A DNA stretch of 64,000 nucleotides from Mesoterricola silvestris (lineage in GTDB: Bacteria; Acidobacteriota; Holophagae; Holophagales; Holophagaceae). Positions 1 through 7,938 of this stretch are shown in pieces. Where the stretch lies: the NCBI RefSeq assembly GCF_030295405.1, contig NZ_AP027080.1, forward strand, positions 1,178,001-1,242,000, read 5' to 3'. The position numbers and the translations under genes are program-made. How positions within the stretch are numbered: position 1 is the stretch's first letter; each line of letters opens with the position of its first letter. The notes under the pieces are model-generated. The model was not told where the DNA came from and did no database searches. It saw only the letters and a list, made by a program, of their open reading frames with translations.

Positions 1-2495
1 GGCCTGGGCAGGGACGTGGCCAGGTCCATGACCTCCTTGTGGCGCCCGGCCCGCCAGAGGACGATGAGGAGGTTGGTGTTGGAATCCTCGACCTTGAGGT
101 CCGCCCGCAGTTGGCGGTATTCCCTGGCGGCCGCCTCCAGGTCGGCGCCGGGGCCGTACCGGAGGCCCGCGGGGTTGTACTCCAGGAGGATGGCCAGATT
201 CCTCCGGCTGAGCGCGTCCTTGGGATCCAGTTCCTTGGCCTTCCGGAAGGCGGCCACGGCGCCCGCGAAGTCCCAGCCCGTGTGATAGGCCCGGTTCACC
301 AGGTCGTGCTGCAGCACCCAGCCCAGGGCCCGCTGGGCATACATGCTCGTGGGATCCAGGGCGCAGGCCCGGCGCGCGGCGTCCCGGGCGGCTTCGCCCA
401 TGCCCCCCCGGAGGAGGGCGATGGCCAGCCGGCTGAGGGGAACCGCCTTGCCGGGCTGGGCGGTGGTCTGGGACCGGAAGGCCTGGATCGCCTCCCGGAT
501 GCGGCCCGCCGCCAGGTGCCCCTCGCCCACCTGGTCGAAAATGATCCGGGGCGGGGGCGCCTGCCCGAAGGCTTCGAGGCCCGCCCGGGCCTTCTCCACC
601 TCGGCGGCGGTCCAGAGGGCCTTGCCGGAATCGAAGCGGAAGGTGGCCAGGATTTGCCCTTCGGGGCTCCGGGCGTAGGTGCGGGTGAGGCTGGCCGGGC
701 CGAAGTCCAGGCGCCCGGATTCCGGCAGGGGCCGCGCCTCGAAACCGGCTGGGGCCACGATGCGGTAGCGCCATTCGATGGCATGGGGTTCCGGGAGGAG
801 CAGGGCCTGCTTGCGGGTCGTCGGGGCTTCCTTCTCCTTGAGGTCATAGGAGGTGGGCACGAATTTTCGGATGCGGGACGTCATGGCCCAGGCGTTGAGG
901 GTGACCACGGCGTCCACGTCCGAAGTGACGGCCATGGCGCAGTCCTTGGCCTCCAGGCGCAGGGTGTAGGGCCGCTCCAGGTCCGAGGGGTCCCCGGTGT
1001 CGATGTCGCCCAGGTCTCCGGCATTGTAGATGCCCTGCACGTACCGCTTCAGGTTCTCCCGGAGCTGCTTGGGGTCCGAGGGCCTGAAGTCATGCCGCAG
1101 GATCATCTCCGCCAGGCCGGAGGGGTGCGAGGTCTCCACGATGCGGGCCTTGCCGGGCTCGGGCAGGAAGACCTCCCGGGTCTCCAGGGTCAGGTTGTCC
1201 CCGGAGGCCGCGGCGGGGGTGCGCACCAGGGCGGTGGTGGCGCCGTCCACCACCAGGGCCCACCGGCCCTGGTCCGGGAAGGGGAGCTCCCCGGCCCGGG
1301 CGTAGGCGGCGGTGGGGTCGATCCAGAGGGGCTGGGGCCCCGGCACGACGACGATGGCATGGTCGAAATGATTCAGGCCAGGAAGTTCGGGATCGATGTC
1401 CCGGCCGGGCCCGGTCCCCAGCAGGGCCAGCCGGGCCGGGATGCCCACCTCCCGCAGGAGGGCCACCAGGAGGGTCGCCTGGTCCTTGCAGTCGCCGAAC
1501 CCCCGCTTCAGGGTCTCCGCGGGCGTGCGGGGGACGATGCCCGCCTCGGCGAATTCCACCCCGGTGTAGCGGATCGAGCGGTGCAGGCGGCCCAGGATCC
1601 GGTTGATGCGGGCGCGCGGCTCCGTGGCGTCCCCGGCGGCCTCCCGGGCCCAGGCGCCCACGTCGGCCCCTTCCAACTGGCGGTTGGCGATGGCCGAGTA
1701 GGCCGAGGCGGCCGCCGCCCAGGAGGTGACGGTGGAGAGCCTGAGCTCCGGCCGGGGGCTGGCTTCCGGATCCATGGCCGGTTCCCGTTCCTCCGGGGGT
1801 TCCATGGGGCCCAGATCCAGGGCCAGGCGGACCATGCCGCCCTCCCGGGCGAGCTGGGGCTGGATGGGGCCCAGGCCGTCGATCTTCCACCGGAAGGGCA
1901 GGGCCTCGGGGACCTCCACCTGGACCCGGGTGCGGAGGACCTGCACGGGCTGGTGGAGCGACAGGTTGAGCAGGGTGCCGGAAGCATGGACGGGAGCCGT
2001 CTCCCGGGTGACGATCTCCACCTCCGCCACCGAGCCGACGCTCAGCTGGGGCAGGGGCGCGGCCAGGCGTTTGCGGTCATCGTAGAGGGTGGTGTCGTCC
2101 TCGTTGACGGGGAATTCGCCCAGGGTGGCCCCGTCCAGTTCATGGGCCCGGCCGTCGGGGGTGATGACCCGCGCGCGGATGCGGGGCCGCTCCTGGTGCC
2201 AGGGGACCCACACCGTCCCGACGTTCCGCCAGGACCGGATCGCGGATTCATGGTCCACCCGGAACACGTACCGGTAGTGCGTCGTCCTCCGCCCCTGGGC
2301 GTCGAAGGCCACCCGGGTGTCCTCCAGCAGCTCGAGGATGCCCTGGCCTTCCCGGACCTTGTGGGCGGAGGCCGCCTTCAGGAGGAGGGCCGGATCCGCG
2401 GAAAGGGCCGGCAGGAGGTGCCAGTCCGTTTCCGCGGGCGCGGCCAGCACCATGGCGCAGGGGAGGGAAGCGGCAAGGAAGGGACCGATGCGCAT
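1..2495 (-). CDS. Secreted DUF3857/transglutaminase-like protein with C-terminal TPR-like repeats (3' end cut by window edge)
   Basis: Reading from the ATG at 2495 the frame stays open to the left edge (over 830 residues). It starts with a signal peptide (about residues 1-19). A beta-rich DUF3857-type region follows, then a transglutaminase-like core around residues 300-400 with Cys336 in a GDCKDQ motif, His379 in HFDHA and Asp393 in WIDP, the usual Cys-His-Asp triad. The last 200 residues are Ala/Arg-rich helical repeats resembling TPRs. A GGAG motif 5 nt upstream supports the start. Such periplasmic proteins are common in Bacteroidota and Acidobacteriota, but their substrates are unknown. 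The gene stands alone upstream of a short-chain dehydrogenase on the same strand, 106 bp away. The domain call is firm and the biological role is not known. Confidence 0.85.
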   Translation of the reverse strand, partial: MRIGPFLAASLPCAMVLAAPAETDWHLLPALSADPALLLKAASAHKVREGQGILELLEDTRVAFDAQGRRTTHYRYVFRVDHESAIRSWRNVGTVWVPWHQERPRIRARVITPDGRAHELDGATLGEFPVNEDDTTLYDDRKRLAAPLPQLSVGSVAEVEIVTRETAPVHASGTLLNLSLHQPVQVLRTRVQVEVPEALPFRWKIDGLGPIQPQLAREGGMVRLALDLGPMEPPEEREPAMDPEASPRPELRLSTVTSWAAAASAYSAIANRQLEGADVGAWAREAAGDATEPRARINRILGRLHRSIRYTGVEFAEAGIVPRTPAETLKRGFGDCKDQATLLVALLREVGIPARLALLGTGPGRDIDPELPGLNHFDHAIVVVPGPQPLWIDPTAAYARAGELPFPDQGRWALVVDGATTALVRTPAAASGDNLTLETREVFLPEPGKARIVETSHPSGLAEMILRHDFRPSDPKQLRENLKRYVQGIYNAGDLGDIDTGDPSDLERPYTLRLEAKDCAMAVTSDVDAVVTLNAWAMTSRIRKFVPTSYDLKEKEAPTTRKQALLLPEPHAIEWRYRIVAPAGFEARPLPESGRLDFGPASLTRTYARSPEGQILATFRFDSGKALWTAAEVEKARAGLEAFGQAPPPRIIFDQVGEGHLAAGRIREAIQAFRSQTTAQPGKAVPLSRLAIALLRGGMGEAARDAARRACALDPTSMYAQRALGWVLQHDLVNRAYHTGWDFAGAVAAFRKAKELDPKDALSRRNLAILLEYNPAGLRYGPGADLEAAAREYRQLRADLKVEDSNTNLLIVLWRAGRHKEVMDLATSLPR

Positions 2496-2601
2496 GGATT
2501 CTCCGGGTAGCCCCTGGACCGGCCGGGCCCGGGCCCAGGGGGTGGGCCGGAACGCGGGGTGTCTGGGGGGTGGAATCCCATGATAGCCGATGTGGGTACG
2601 G

Positions 2602-3537
2602 CTAGACCGGGTAAGCCACCCGGGTGAGCCGCTCGGAAACCCTCCAGAGCCGGGCCTGGACCTCCTCGTCCCGGGCGCGGACGCCGGGCTGGACCCGCAC
2701 GGGGGGGCCGACCAGTTCGGAATATTGGGCGGGACCGTAGTAGGCCGAACCTTCCGCCTCCGGATCCACGGCGGCCCGCAACAGGGGCAGGGCGCCCTGG
2801 GCGGCGTCCTGGCTGAAGAAGGGGGCGAAGGCGGCCATGAGGAACCGCATCACCGGGTTGCGGGTGGCGTGGCGCTGCAGCTCGGTGCGGGACCAGCCGG
2901 GGTGCGCGGCCACGGCCAGGGTGCCGCTTCCGGCCCGGGCCAGCCGGCGCTGCAGCTCGAAGGTGAACATGAGGTTGGCGATCTTGGACTGGGCGTAGGC
3001 GGCCCAGGCCCGGTAGCCCCGGGCGAAATGCAGGTCCTCGAAGCGGATGCGGCCGACGCGGTGGACGCCGCTGCTCATGGTCACCACCCGGGAGCCCGGG
3101 GTGGCCTGGAGCAGGGGCAGCAGGTGGCCGGTGAGGGCGAAGTGGCCCAGGTGGTTGGTGCCGAACTGCAGTTCGAAGCCCTCGGAGGTGCGCCCGTAGG
3201 GGGGGATCATCACGCCGGCGTTGTTGATGAGGAGGTCCAGGCGGCCGTGGCGCTTGAGCACGGTGCGGGCGGCCTCGCCCACGGAATCCAGGGAACCCAG
3301 GTCCAGTTCCACGCGCTCCAGGGAGGCCCCGGGGTGGGCGCTGAATATGGCCTGCTCGGCGCCCAGGGCCCGCTCCAGGCGGCGGCAGGCGAGGATGACG
3401 TGGGCGCCGCGGCCCGCCAGGGCCTTGGCGGCCTCCAGGCCCGTGCCGGAATTGGCGCCGGTCACCAGCGCCACCCGGCCGGTCTGATCGGGGATGTCCT
3501 GCACGCTCCAGGCCCGGGGGATTCCCTTGGAAGTCAT
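2602..3537 (-). CDS. Short-chain dehydrogenase/reductase (retinol-dehydrogenase/WWOX-like)
   Basis: A 311-residue NAD(P)-dependent oxidoreductase of the classical SDR superfamily. The Rossmann dinucleotide motif TGANSGTG is at residues 26-33, the NNAG strand motif near 107, and the catalytic Tyr181-x3-Lys185 lies in YAQSK. Substrate cannot be told from sequence; the closest-looking groups are the retinol dehydrogenase-like SDRs. AAAGGATGAACC precedes the ATG, a good ribosome binding site. It is divergent from a TetR-type regulator, with an 83-bp shared region that contains a perfect 8-bp inverted repeat, so repression by that regulator and induction by an aldehyde, ketone or related small molecule is likely. 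Confidence 0.9.
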   Translation of the reverse strand: MTSKGIPRAWSVQDIPDQTGRVALVTGANSGTGLEAAKALAGRGAHVILACRRLERALGAEQAIFSAHPGASLERVELDLGSLDSVGEAARTVLKRHGRLDLLINNAGVMIPPYGRTSEGFELQFGTNHLGHFALTGHLLPLLQATPGSRVVTMSSGVHRVGRIRFEDLHFARGYRAWAAYAQSKIANLMFTFELQRRLARAGSGTLAVAAHPGWSRTELQRHATRNPVMRFLMAAFAPFFSQDAAQGALPLLRAAVDPEAEGSAYYGPAQYSELVGPPVRVQPGVRARDEEVQARLWRVSERLTRVAYPV

Positions 3538-3586
3538 GGTTCATCCTTTCTTGACGTTTTAACGAAAATTGTCACCGCGTTCAAGA

Positions 3587-3611
3587 TTGACATTCCTTCA
3601 GAAAATGTCAA
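3587..3611. promoter_or_regulatory. Probable TetR operator in the SDR/TetR divergent promoter
   Basis: Perfect inverted repeat TTGACATT (3587-3594) and AATGTCAA (3604-3611) with a 9-nt spacer. Each arm also supplies a consensus -35 hexamer TTGACA, one in each direction. A weaker TGAC/GTCA pair lies just to the left (about 3552-3573). The position, 10 nt before the regulator ATG and between divergent genes, fits autorepression plus repression of the dehydrogenase. This is inferred from symmetry only. Confidence 0.6.
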
Positions 3612-3620
3612 CTCTTGGGT

Positions 3621-4172
3621 ATGGCCAAAGAAAGGGATCAGCAGATCATCGAGGCGGCGACCTCCGTCTTCCTGCGGTACGGCTTCCGCCGCACCACCAT
3701 GGGGGACATCGCCGAGGCCGCGGGCATCTCCCGGCCCGCCCTCTACCTGAGGTTCTGCAACAAGGAGAAGATCTTCGAAGGCTCCATGGGCGAATTCATG
3801 GCCCGCACCCTGGCGGAGATCGAGCGGGGCCTGCCGGAGCGGGAGACCCCCCTGGAGCAGCTGCGCTTCGCCTTCGAATGCTGGATCATCCAGCCCTTCC
3901 TCATGATGCAGGGATCCCCCGACGCCCGGGATCTGGCCAGCTGCGGCCTGGCCTTCGCCGAGGACGTCAAGGCCAGGGGCTTCGCCGCCTTCGAGGCCCT
4001 CCTGGTCCCCATCCTGGCCCGCGTCCCGTCCCACGCGGCCCGGGACGCCGCGGCCCTGGCGGGCATCGCCCGGGTGCTGGCGGCCTCCGCGCGGGGCTTC
4101 AAGGCCGAGGCCCGGGACGAGGCGGAACTGAGGTCCATGATCGGCACGCTCCTGGAGCTGGCCATTCAGTGA
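3621..4172 (+). CDS. TetR/AcrR-family transcriptional regulator
   Basis: A 183-residue one-domain repressor with the N-terminal TetR helix-turn-helix (AATSVFLRYGF, then TTMGDIAEAAGIS and ALYLRFCNKE, about residues 10-55) and a variable C-terminal ligand-binding region. I start it at the ATG at 3621; a TTG two codons upstream is possible. It is divergent from the SDR gene, which is its probable target. Its 3' end overlaps the convergent MFS gene by 7 bp. Ligand unknown. Confidence 0.88.
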   Translation: MAKERDQQIIEAATSVFLRYGFRRTTMGDIAEAAGISRPALYLRFCNKEKIFEGSMGEFMARTLAEIERGLPERETPLEQLRFAFECWIIQPFLMMQGSPDARDLASCGLAFAEDVKARGFAAFEALLVPILARVPSHAARDAAALAGIARVLAASARGFKAEARDEAELRSMIGTLLELAIQ

Positions 4173-5722
4173 AGCATCGGGCGGTGCCCGCCGTCGCTCC
4201 TGAAATGCCGCATGAGGAGTACCAGGGGCAGGGCCACCGCGAGGCTCGCGGCCAGGAACGCGAAGATGTCGATGAAGCTCAGGAGGTAGGACTGCCGGTT
4301 CACCTCGGCTCCCACCAGGCCCGCGGCGAGCCCGGGCATGGAGGCCGGGTCGAGGCCGGCCCTGGGGAAGAAGCCCCGCACCAGGGCGACGCCGCGGTGC
4401 TGCAGCTCGGGATTGAAGGCCGTCACGTGCTCGGCGATCCGCGCGTGGTGGAACTGGGCCCGCTGGGCCAGCACCGTGGTGCACAGGGCGATGCCCACGC
4501 TGCCGCCCTCGTTGCGCATGAGGTTGAACATGCCCGTGGCGGTGCCCACCAGCTGCGGGGGGATCCGCCGGATGGATTCGCTGCCGATGGGCACCAGCAC
4601 GAGCCCCATGCCGAAGCCGAACATGCACATGGCCAGGGCCAGGAAGGCCACGTCCGTGGCGAGGCTGATGCGGGTCAGGAACCACACGCCCGCGCTCATG
4701 GACGCGAACCCCGCGCCCACGAGGATCCGCACGTGCACCTTGCCCACCAGGAACCCCGCCAGGGCCATGGCGAGCATGGAGCAGGCGCCGGCCGGGGCCA
4801 GGACGATCCCCGCCCAGGTGGGGGTGAAGCGCAGGAACGTCTGCACGAAGATGGGCACGCAGATGAAGGTGCCGTACATGCCCATGCCCGCCACGAAGAT
4901 GAGCGCCATGCCGCCCGAGAATTCCGGCAGGGCGAAGATGCGCAGGTCCACCAGGGGGTTCTCCGCGGTCAGGGAGCGCCAGATGAAGAGCGCGATGCCC
5001 AGCGCCGCCAGGCCCAGGAACACCTGGACGACGGGGCTCGCGAGCCAGTCGTAGCGTTCGCCCCGGTTGAGGAAGAGTTCCAGGCAGCCCAGGCCCACGG
5101 CGATGAACAGGAGGCTCCAGTAGTCCACCTTGCCCTTGGGCCTTTCCAGGTACGAGGGATCCTTCACGAAGGTCATGGCCGCCACGAAGGCCACGAGGCC
5201 CACGGGGATGTTGATGTAGAAGATCCAGGGCCAGGACCAGTTGTCGGTGATCCAGCCCCCCAGCAGGGGCCCCAGGATGGGGCCGCAGATGGCCCCGATG
5301 CCGTAGATGGCCGCGGCGTACCCCTGCTCCTCCGAGGGGAAGGCCTCGAAGGTGATGGCCTGGGACAGGGGCACCATGGCGCCCCCGGCCAGGCCCTGGA
5401 TCACCCGCATGAGGATGAGGAAGGACAGGGACTGGGCCGCGCCGGAACCCAGGGAGGCCAGGGTGAAGATGGCCAGGCAGGTGAGGTAGAGGCGCTTGCG
5501 GCCGAAGAAATTGCCCAGCCAGCCCGTGATGGGCAGGATGACGGCGTTGGCCACCAGGTAGCTGGTGATGACCCAGGTGACCTCGTCGGTGCCGGCGGCG
5601 AAGGAGCCCTGGATGTTGGAAAGGGCGACGTTGGCCACGGAGGTGTCCAGCACCTCCATGAAGATCCCCAGCAGGCAGGTGAAGCCCACCAGCCACTTGG
5701 TGGAACCCCCCGGGCCGGTCAT
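4166..5722 (-). CDS. DHA2-family (EmrB/QacA type, 14-TMS) MFS drug efflux transporter
   Basis: A 518-residue inner-membrane drug:H+ antiporter. The N-terminus carries the MFS motif C-like signature LDTSVANVALSNIQ, followed by WVITSYLVANA, typical of EmrB, and later by the QGLAGGAMVPLSQA and IGAICGPILGPLLGGW stretches of the 14-TMS DHA2 group. It starts at ATG 5722, overlapping the stop of the upstream MarR gene by 4 bp (ATGA), so the two are translationally coupled. No EmrA-type membrane fusion partner is present here, so it may work alone or with a partner encoded elsewhere. Substrate unknown; a phenolic or hydrophobic toxicant is a reasonable guess given the MarR neighbour. Confidence 0.92.
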   Translation of the reverse strand: MTGPGGSTKWLVGFTCLLGIFMEVLDTSVANVALSNIQGSFAAGTDEVTWVITSYLVANAVILPITGWLGNFFGRKRLYLTCLAIFTLASLGSGAAQSLSFLILMRVIQGLAGGAMVPLSQAITFEAFPSEEQGYAAAIYGIGAICGPILGPLLGGWITDNWSWPWIFYINIPVGLVAFVAAMTFVKDPSYLERPKGKVDYWSLLFIAVGLGCLELFLNRGERYDWLASPVVQVFLGLAALGIALFIWRSLTAENPLVDLRIFALPEFSGGMALIFVAGMGMYGTFICVPIFVQTFLRFTPTWAGIVLAPAGACSMLAMALAGFLVGKVHVRILVGAGFASMSAGVWFLTRISLATDVAFLALAMCMFGFGMGLVLVPIGSESIRRIPPQLVGTATGMFNLMRNEGGSVGIALCTTVLAQRAQFHHARIAEHVTAFNPELQHRGVALVRGFFPRAGLDPASMPGLAAGLVGAEVNRQSYLLSFIDIFAFLAASLAVALPLVLLMRHFRSDGGHRPMLH

Positions 5723-6144
5723 GGCCTGCCCGCCAACCGGTTCGTGACGGCCTCGATGGTGCGCAGGGTGATCTCCAGGTCCCCGGGGCTCACCTCCCGG
5801 GTGATGGCTTCCATGTACCCCTTCAGATTGGCCTTGATGAGGGGCTGGAGGTCCCGGGCCTTGGCCGTGGAGAAGACGATCTTGGCGCGGCGGTCCCGGC
5901 TGGACGGGGACCTTTCGATGTAGCCGGCCCGCTCCAGGGATTTCATGGCCTTGGCCGTGGCGGACTTGTCGATGGTCAGCAGGGCCGACAACCGCTCCTG
6001 GTTGATCCCCTCGTTGGCGAGGACGAAGAGCAGGAAGATGCACTCCACCGCGCTGATATCCAGTCCCCGGGCGAAGCCCGCGATGTGGTCCAGCGAATGC
6101 CGGTGGAGGACGCCGAAAACCCTGCAGATCTGCTCTATTTCCAT
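5719..6144 (-). CDS. MarR-family transcriptional regulator of the adjacent efflux gene
   Basis: A winged-helix regulator of 141 residues from ATG 6144; the longer reading from ATG 6177 gives 152. The MarR DNA-binding segment is clear: LSALLTIDKSATAKAMKSLE followed by the wing RSPSSRDRRAKIV. I prefer 6144 because a 21-bp palindrome (6157-6177) and a plausible promoter (TTGACT at 6203-6198, 17-nt spacer, AAGATG at 6180-6175) would put the transcription start at about 6168, after the 6177 codon. It is the first gene of a coupled two-gene operon with a DHA2 efflux pump, the arrangement known from emrR-emrAB and many phenol-responsive MarR systems. Confidence 0.85.
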   Translation of the reverse strand: MEIEQICRVFGVLHRHSLDHIAGFARGLDISAVECIFLLFVLANEGINQERLSALLTIDKSATAKAMKSLERAGYIERSPSSRDRRAKIVFSTAKARDLQPLIKANLKGYMEAITREVSPGDLEITLRTIEAVTNRLAGRP

Positions 6145-6156
6145 GGCAGGCCCCGG

Positions 6157-6177
6157 ATGGTTGACTGTGACAACCAT
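6157..6177. promoter_or_regulatory. Probable MarR operator
   Basis: Perfect inverted repeat ATGGTTG (6157-6163) and CAACCAT (6171-6177), spacer 7 nt. It sits over the predicted start of transcription of the marR-efflux operon, where binding would block RNA polymerase. Inferred from symmetry and position. Confidence 0.55.
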
Positions 6178-6348
6178 CTTAGCGATTTGGTGGTTCGAGT
6201 CAACGATCCCTTCCCGGGAATCCCCGCTATCCTTAAACAGTGGGCCGGAATCCGGGTCTAAACCCGGGACGGCCTGCCCCGAAGACCCAAGGGGGGCCGG
6301 GCCCCCTAGAGCATCAATTCACGAGGCACCGATCTTCCTGAGGTTTTC

Positions 6349-7080
6349 ATGACCGACTCCCCCCTCATCCGGCTCAAGGACATCAAGAAGTACTACCAGA
6401 TGGGAGATATGGAGGTGCGCGCCCTGGACGGCGTGTCCCTGGACATCCGGCGGGGGGAGTACGTGGCCATCATGGGACCTTCCGGATCCGGCAAGTCCAC
6501 CATGATGAATGTCATCGGGTGTCTTGATACGCCCTCGGCAGGTCATTACGAGCTTAATGGAAAGCTGGCCTCGTCCATGTCCGACGACGACCTGGCCAAG
6601 ATCCGCAACGAGGAGATCGGGTTCGTCTTCCAGACCTTCAACCTCCTGGCCCGCACCACGGCCCTGCAGAACGTGGAGCTGCCCCTCATCTACGGCGGGG
6701 TCAAGAGCAAGGAGCGCCACGCCCTGGCCACCCAGGCCCTGGAGGCCGTGGGCCTGGGCCCCCGGTCGGACCACATGCCCAACCAGCTTTCCGGCGGCCA
6801 GCGCCAGCGCGTGGCCATCGCCCGGGCCCTGGTGAACAACCCCTCCATCCTCCTGGCCGACGAGCCCACCGGCGCCCTGGACACCCGCACCAGCGTGGAG
6901 ATCATGGCGCTCTTCGAGGAGCTCTACCAGAAGGGCAACACCATCATCCTGGTGACCCACGAGGAGGACATCGCCCGCCACGCCCACCGCATCATCAAGC
7001 TCCTGGACGGACAGGTCATCCACGACGAGCCCAACGAGCCCATCTCCAGCGCGCAGCACCTGGCGCATCTGAGGATCTGA
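6349..7080 (+). CDS. ABC transporter ATP-binding protein (MacB/LolD-type)
   Basis: A 243-residue ATPase subunit. Walker [10 protein letters not shown] is at residues 43-51, the signature LSGGQ at 147-151, Walker B ILLADE around 167-172 and the H-loop in VTHEED. The insertion before the Q-loop and the [18 protein letters not shown] stretch are typical of the MacB/LolD/FtsE-like group that couples to FtsX-type permeases for lipoprotein, peptide or macrolide export. No permease or membrane fusion gene follows it in this window, so it is an orphan ATPase here. It is transcribed away from the MarR operon and followed by a palindromic repeat. Confidence 0.9.
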   Translation: MTDSPLIRLKDIKKYYQMGDMEVRALDGVSLDIRRGEYVAIMGPSGSGKSTMMNVIGCLDTPSAGHYELNGKLASSMSDDDLAKIRNEEIGFVFQTFNLLARTTALQNVELPLIYGGVKSKERHALATQALEAVGLGPRSDHMPNQLSGGQRQRVAIARALVNNPSILLADEPTGALDTRTSVEIMALFEELYQKGNTIILVTHEEDIARHAHRIIKLLDGQVIHDEPNEPISSAQHLAHLRI

Positions 7081-7096
7081 GCGGGGGATGCCGTAG

Positions 7097-7263
7097 GGCT
7101 GATCCCCTTCATCCTGGGCATCCGATGCATCCCTGTTTCGACAGGGCAAGCGATGGGATGGGGTGGCGCGCAGTTGATCTGCATGCGCCGACCCATCCCA
7201 GGGCGGGCCCTGCGGAAACAGGGATGAATCGGATGCACAGGATGAAGGGGATGAACAAGCCCC
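7097..7263. repeat. Dispersed palindromic repeat, copy 1 (REP/MITE-like)
   Basis: About 167 bp with strong internal dyad symmetry. The outer arm GATCCCCTTCATCCTG pairs with CAGGATGAAGGGGAT. An inner arm near CCCTGTTTCGACAGGGC corresponds to GCCCTGCGGAAACAGGG, and the central loop contains CATGCGCCGACCCATCCCA. A second, clearly homologous copy lies at 59050-59219. It has no coding potential and no transposase. It separates the ABC ATPase gene from the toxin-antitoxin pair. Confidence 0.85.
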
Positions 7264-7266
7264 ATA

Positions 7267-7315
7267 CTATCCTTAGATAGGATAGGGTAGCCCTCTTACC
7301 CTCTGAGGGTATACT
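7267..7315 (+). promoter_or_regulatory. Promoter and tandem palindromes upstream of the toxin-antitoxin pair
   Basis: Two perfect inverted repeats precede the antitoxin gene: CTATCC/GGATAG (7267-7272 and 7280-7285) and TACCCTC/GAGGGTA (7297-7303 and 7305-7311). A third partial pair, GGGTA/TACCC, links them. The second overlaps a -10 like TATACT (7310-7315). Antitoxin or toxin-antitoxin complex binding here would give the usual autoregulation. Function inferred. Confidence 0.6.
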
Positions 7316-7334
7316 TTGGGGTGTGGAGGCTCCC

Positions 7335-7598
7335 ATGATGCTCGTTCCTGACAACCGCCGGCGGGTCACGCTGCCGCCTGCCTTCAAGGCGGGTCAGCCG
7401 GTTGAGCTTGAGGCCTTGGAGGATGGGACGTTCCGGCTGGTGCCCATGGTCGCCATTCCTGCGCATCAGCTTTGGGCCTGGCGTCCGGAGGTTCAGGCTT
7501 CCGTTGAGAAATCCCTGCAGGAAAGGCGGGATGGGGAGGGGATCGCCATCAATAGCCCGGAAGGGCAGGAGTTCCTGCGGAAGCTGGCGGCTGAATGA
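7335..7598 (+). CDS. AbrB/MazE-like antitoxin
   Basis: An 87-residue protein whose N-terminal half has the SpoVT-AbrB pattern (VPDNRRRVTLPP followed by alternating hydrophobics), the swapped-hairpin DNA-binding fold of MazE-type antitoxins. The C-terminal half is charged and probably helical, and would wrap the toxin. ATG 7335 is chosen because GGAGG ends 5 nt before it; an in-frame GTG at 7323 lies on top of that motif. The stop overlaps the next gene by ATGA, so the pair is co-translated. The antitoxin call rests on fold pattern and gene context. Confidence 0.7.
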   Translation: MMLVPDNRRRVTLPPAFKAGQPVELEALEDGTFRLVPMVAIPAHQLWAWRPEVQASVEKSLQERRDGEGIAINSPEGQEFLRKLAAE

Positions 7599-7882
7599 AC
7601 GTCGTTTGCCAGCCCCATTTCGTTCGGGAAGCGCTCTCGCAAGCGGGTCCCGTCCGTGAGGGGCTGTCCAAGCTGATCCGGATTGCCGGCGAACTTAGCT
7701 TTTCCCAGCTACTGAACCATCAGGGGCTCCACCTGGAAAAGCTGCAGGGCAAGCTCGATCCGGACTCGAAGAAACCTCTGTACTCCCTTCGGGCGACCCG
7801 TGCGGCTCGGGTCATTGCCACGGTTGACGGGGATTTTCTCATGCTGCTTGCCATTGTGCCGGACCACGACAAGGCCTACTGA
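7595..7882 (+). CDS. RelE/ParE-like toxin of a type II toxin-antitoxin pair
   Basis: A 95-residue basic protein coupled by a 4-bp overlap to the AbrB-like antitoxin. The C-terminal pattern YSLRATRAARVIATVDGDFLML, ending in an HDKAY-like tail, is that of the RelE/ParE superfamily beta-sheet. The expected activity is ribosome-dependent mRNA cleavage (RelE) or gyrase poisoning (ParE); sequence alone does not decide. GC content and codon use are slightly less biased than in neighbouring genes, compatible with acquisition by transfer. Confidence 0.65.
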   Translation: MNVVCQPHFVREALSQAGPVREGLSKLIRIAGELSFSQLLNHQGLHLEKLQGKLDPDSKKPLYSLRATRAARVIATVDGDFLMLLAIVPDHDKAY

Positions 7883-7938
7883 AAGAAGCAGCCATGAACC
7901 TGGACGGCCGGATCCCTCGAGCCGCGATCGGAGCCGGG

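Noticed and set aside
39-2510. Plus-strand 823-codon frame at the left edge
   Set aside because: It is Gly/Pro/Val-rich with no motifs; the minus strand has an intact transglutaminase-like protein with signal peptide, catalytic triad and ribosome binding site.
7097-7263. The dispersed repeat as a CRISPR remnant
   Set aside because: There is a single long hairpin per locus, no short regular direct repeats with spacers, and no cas genes in the window.
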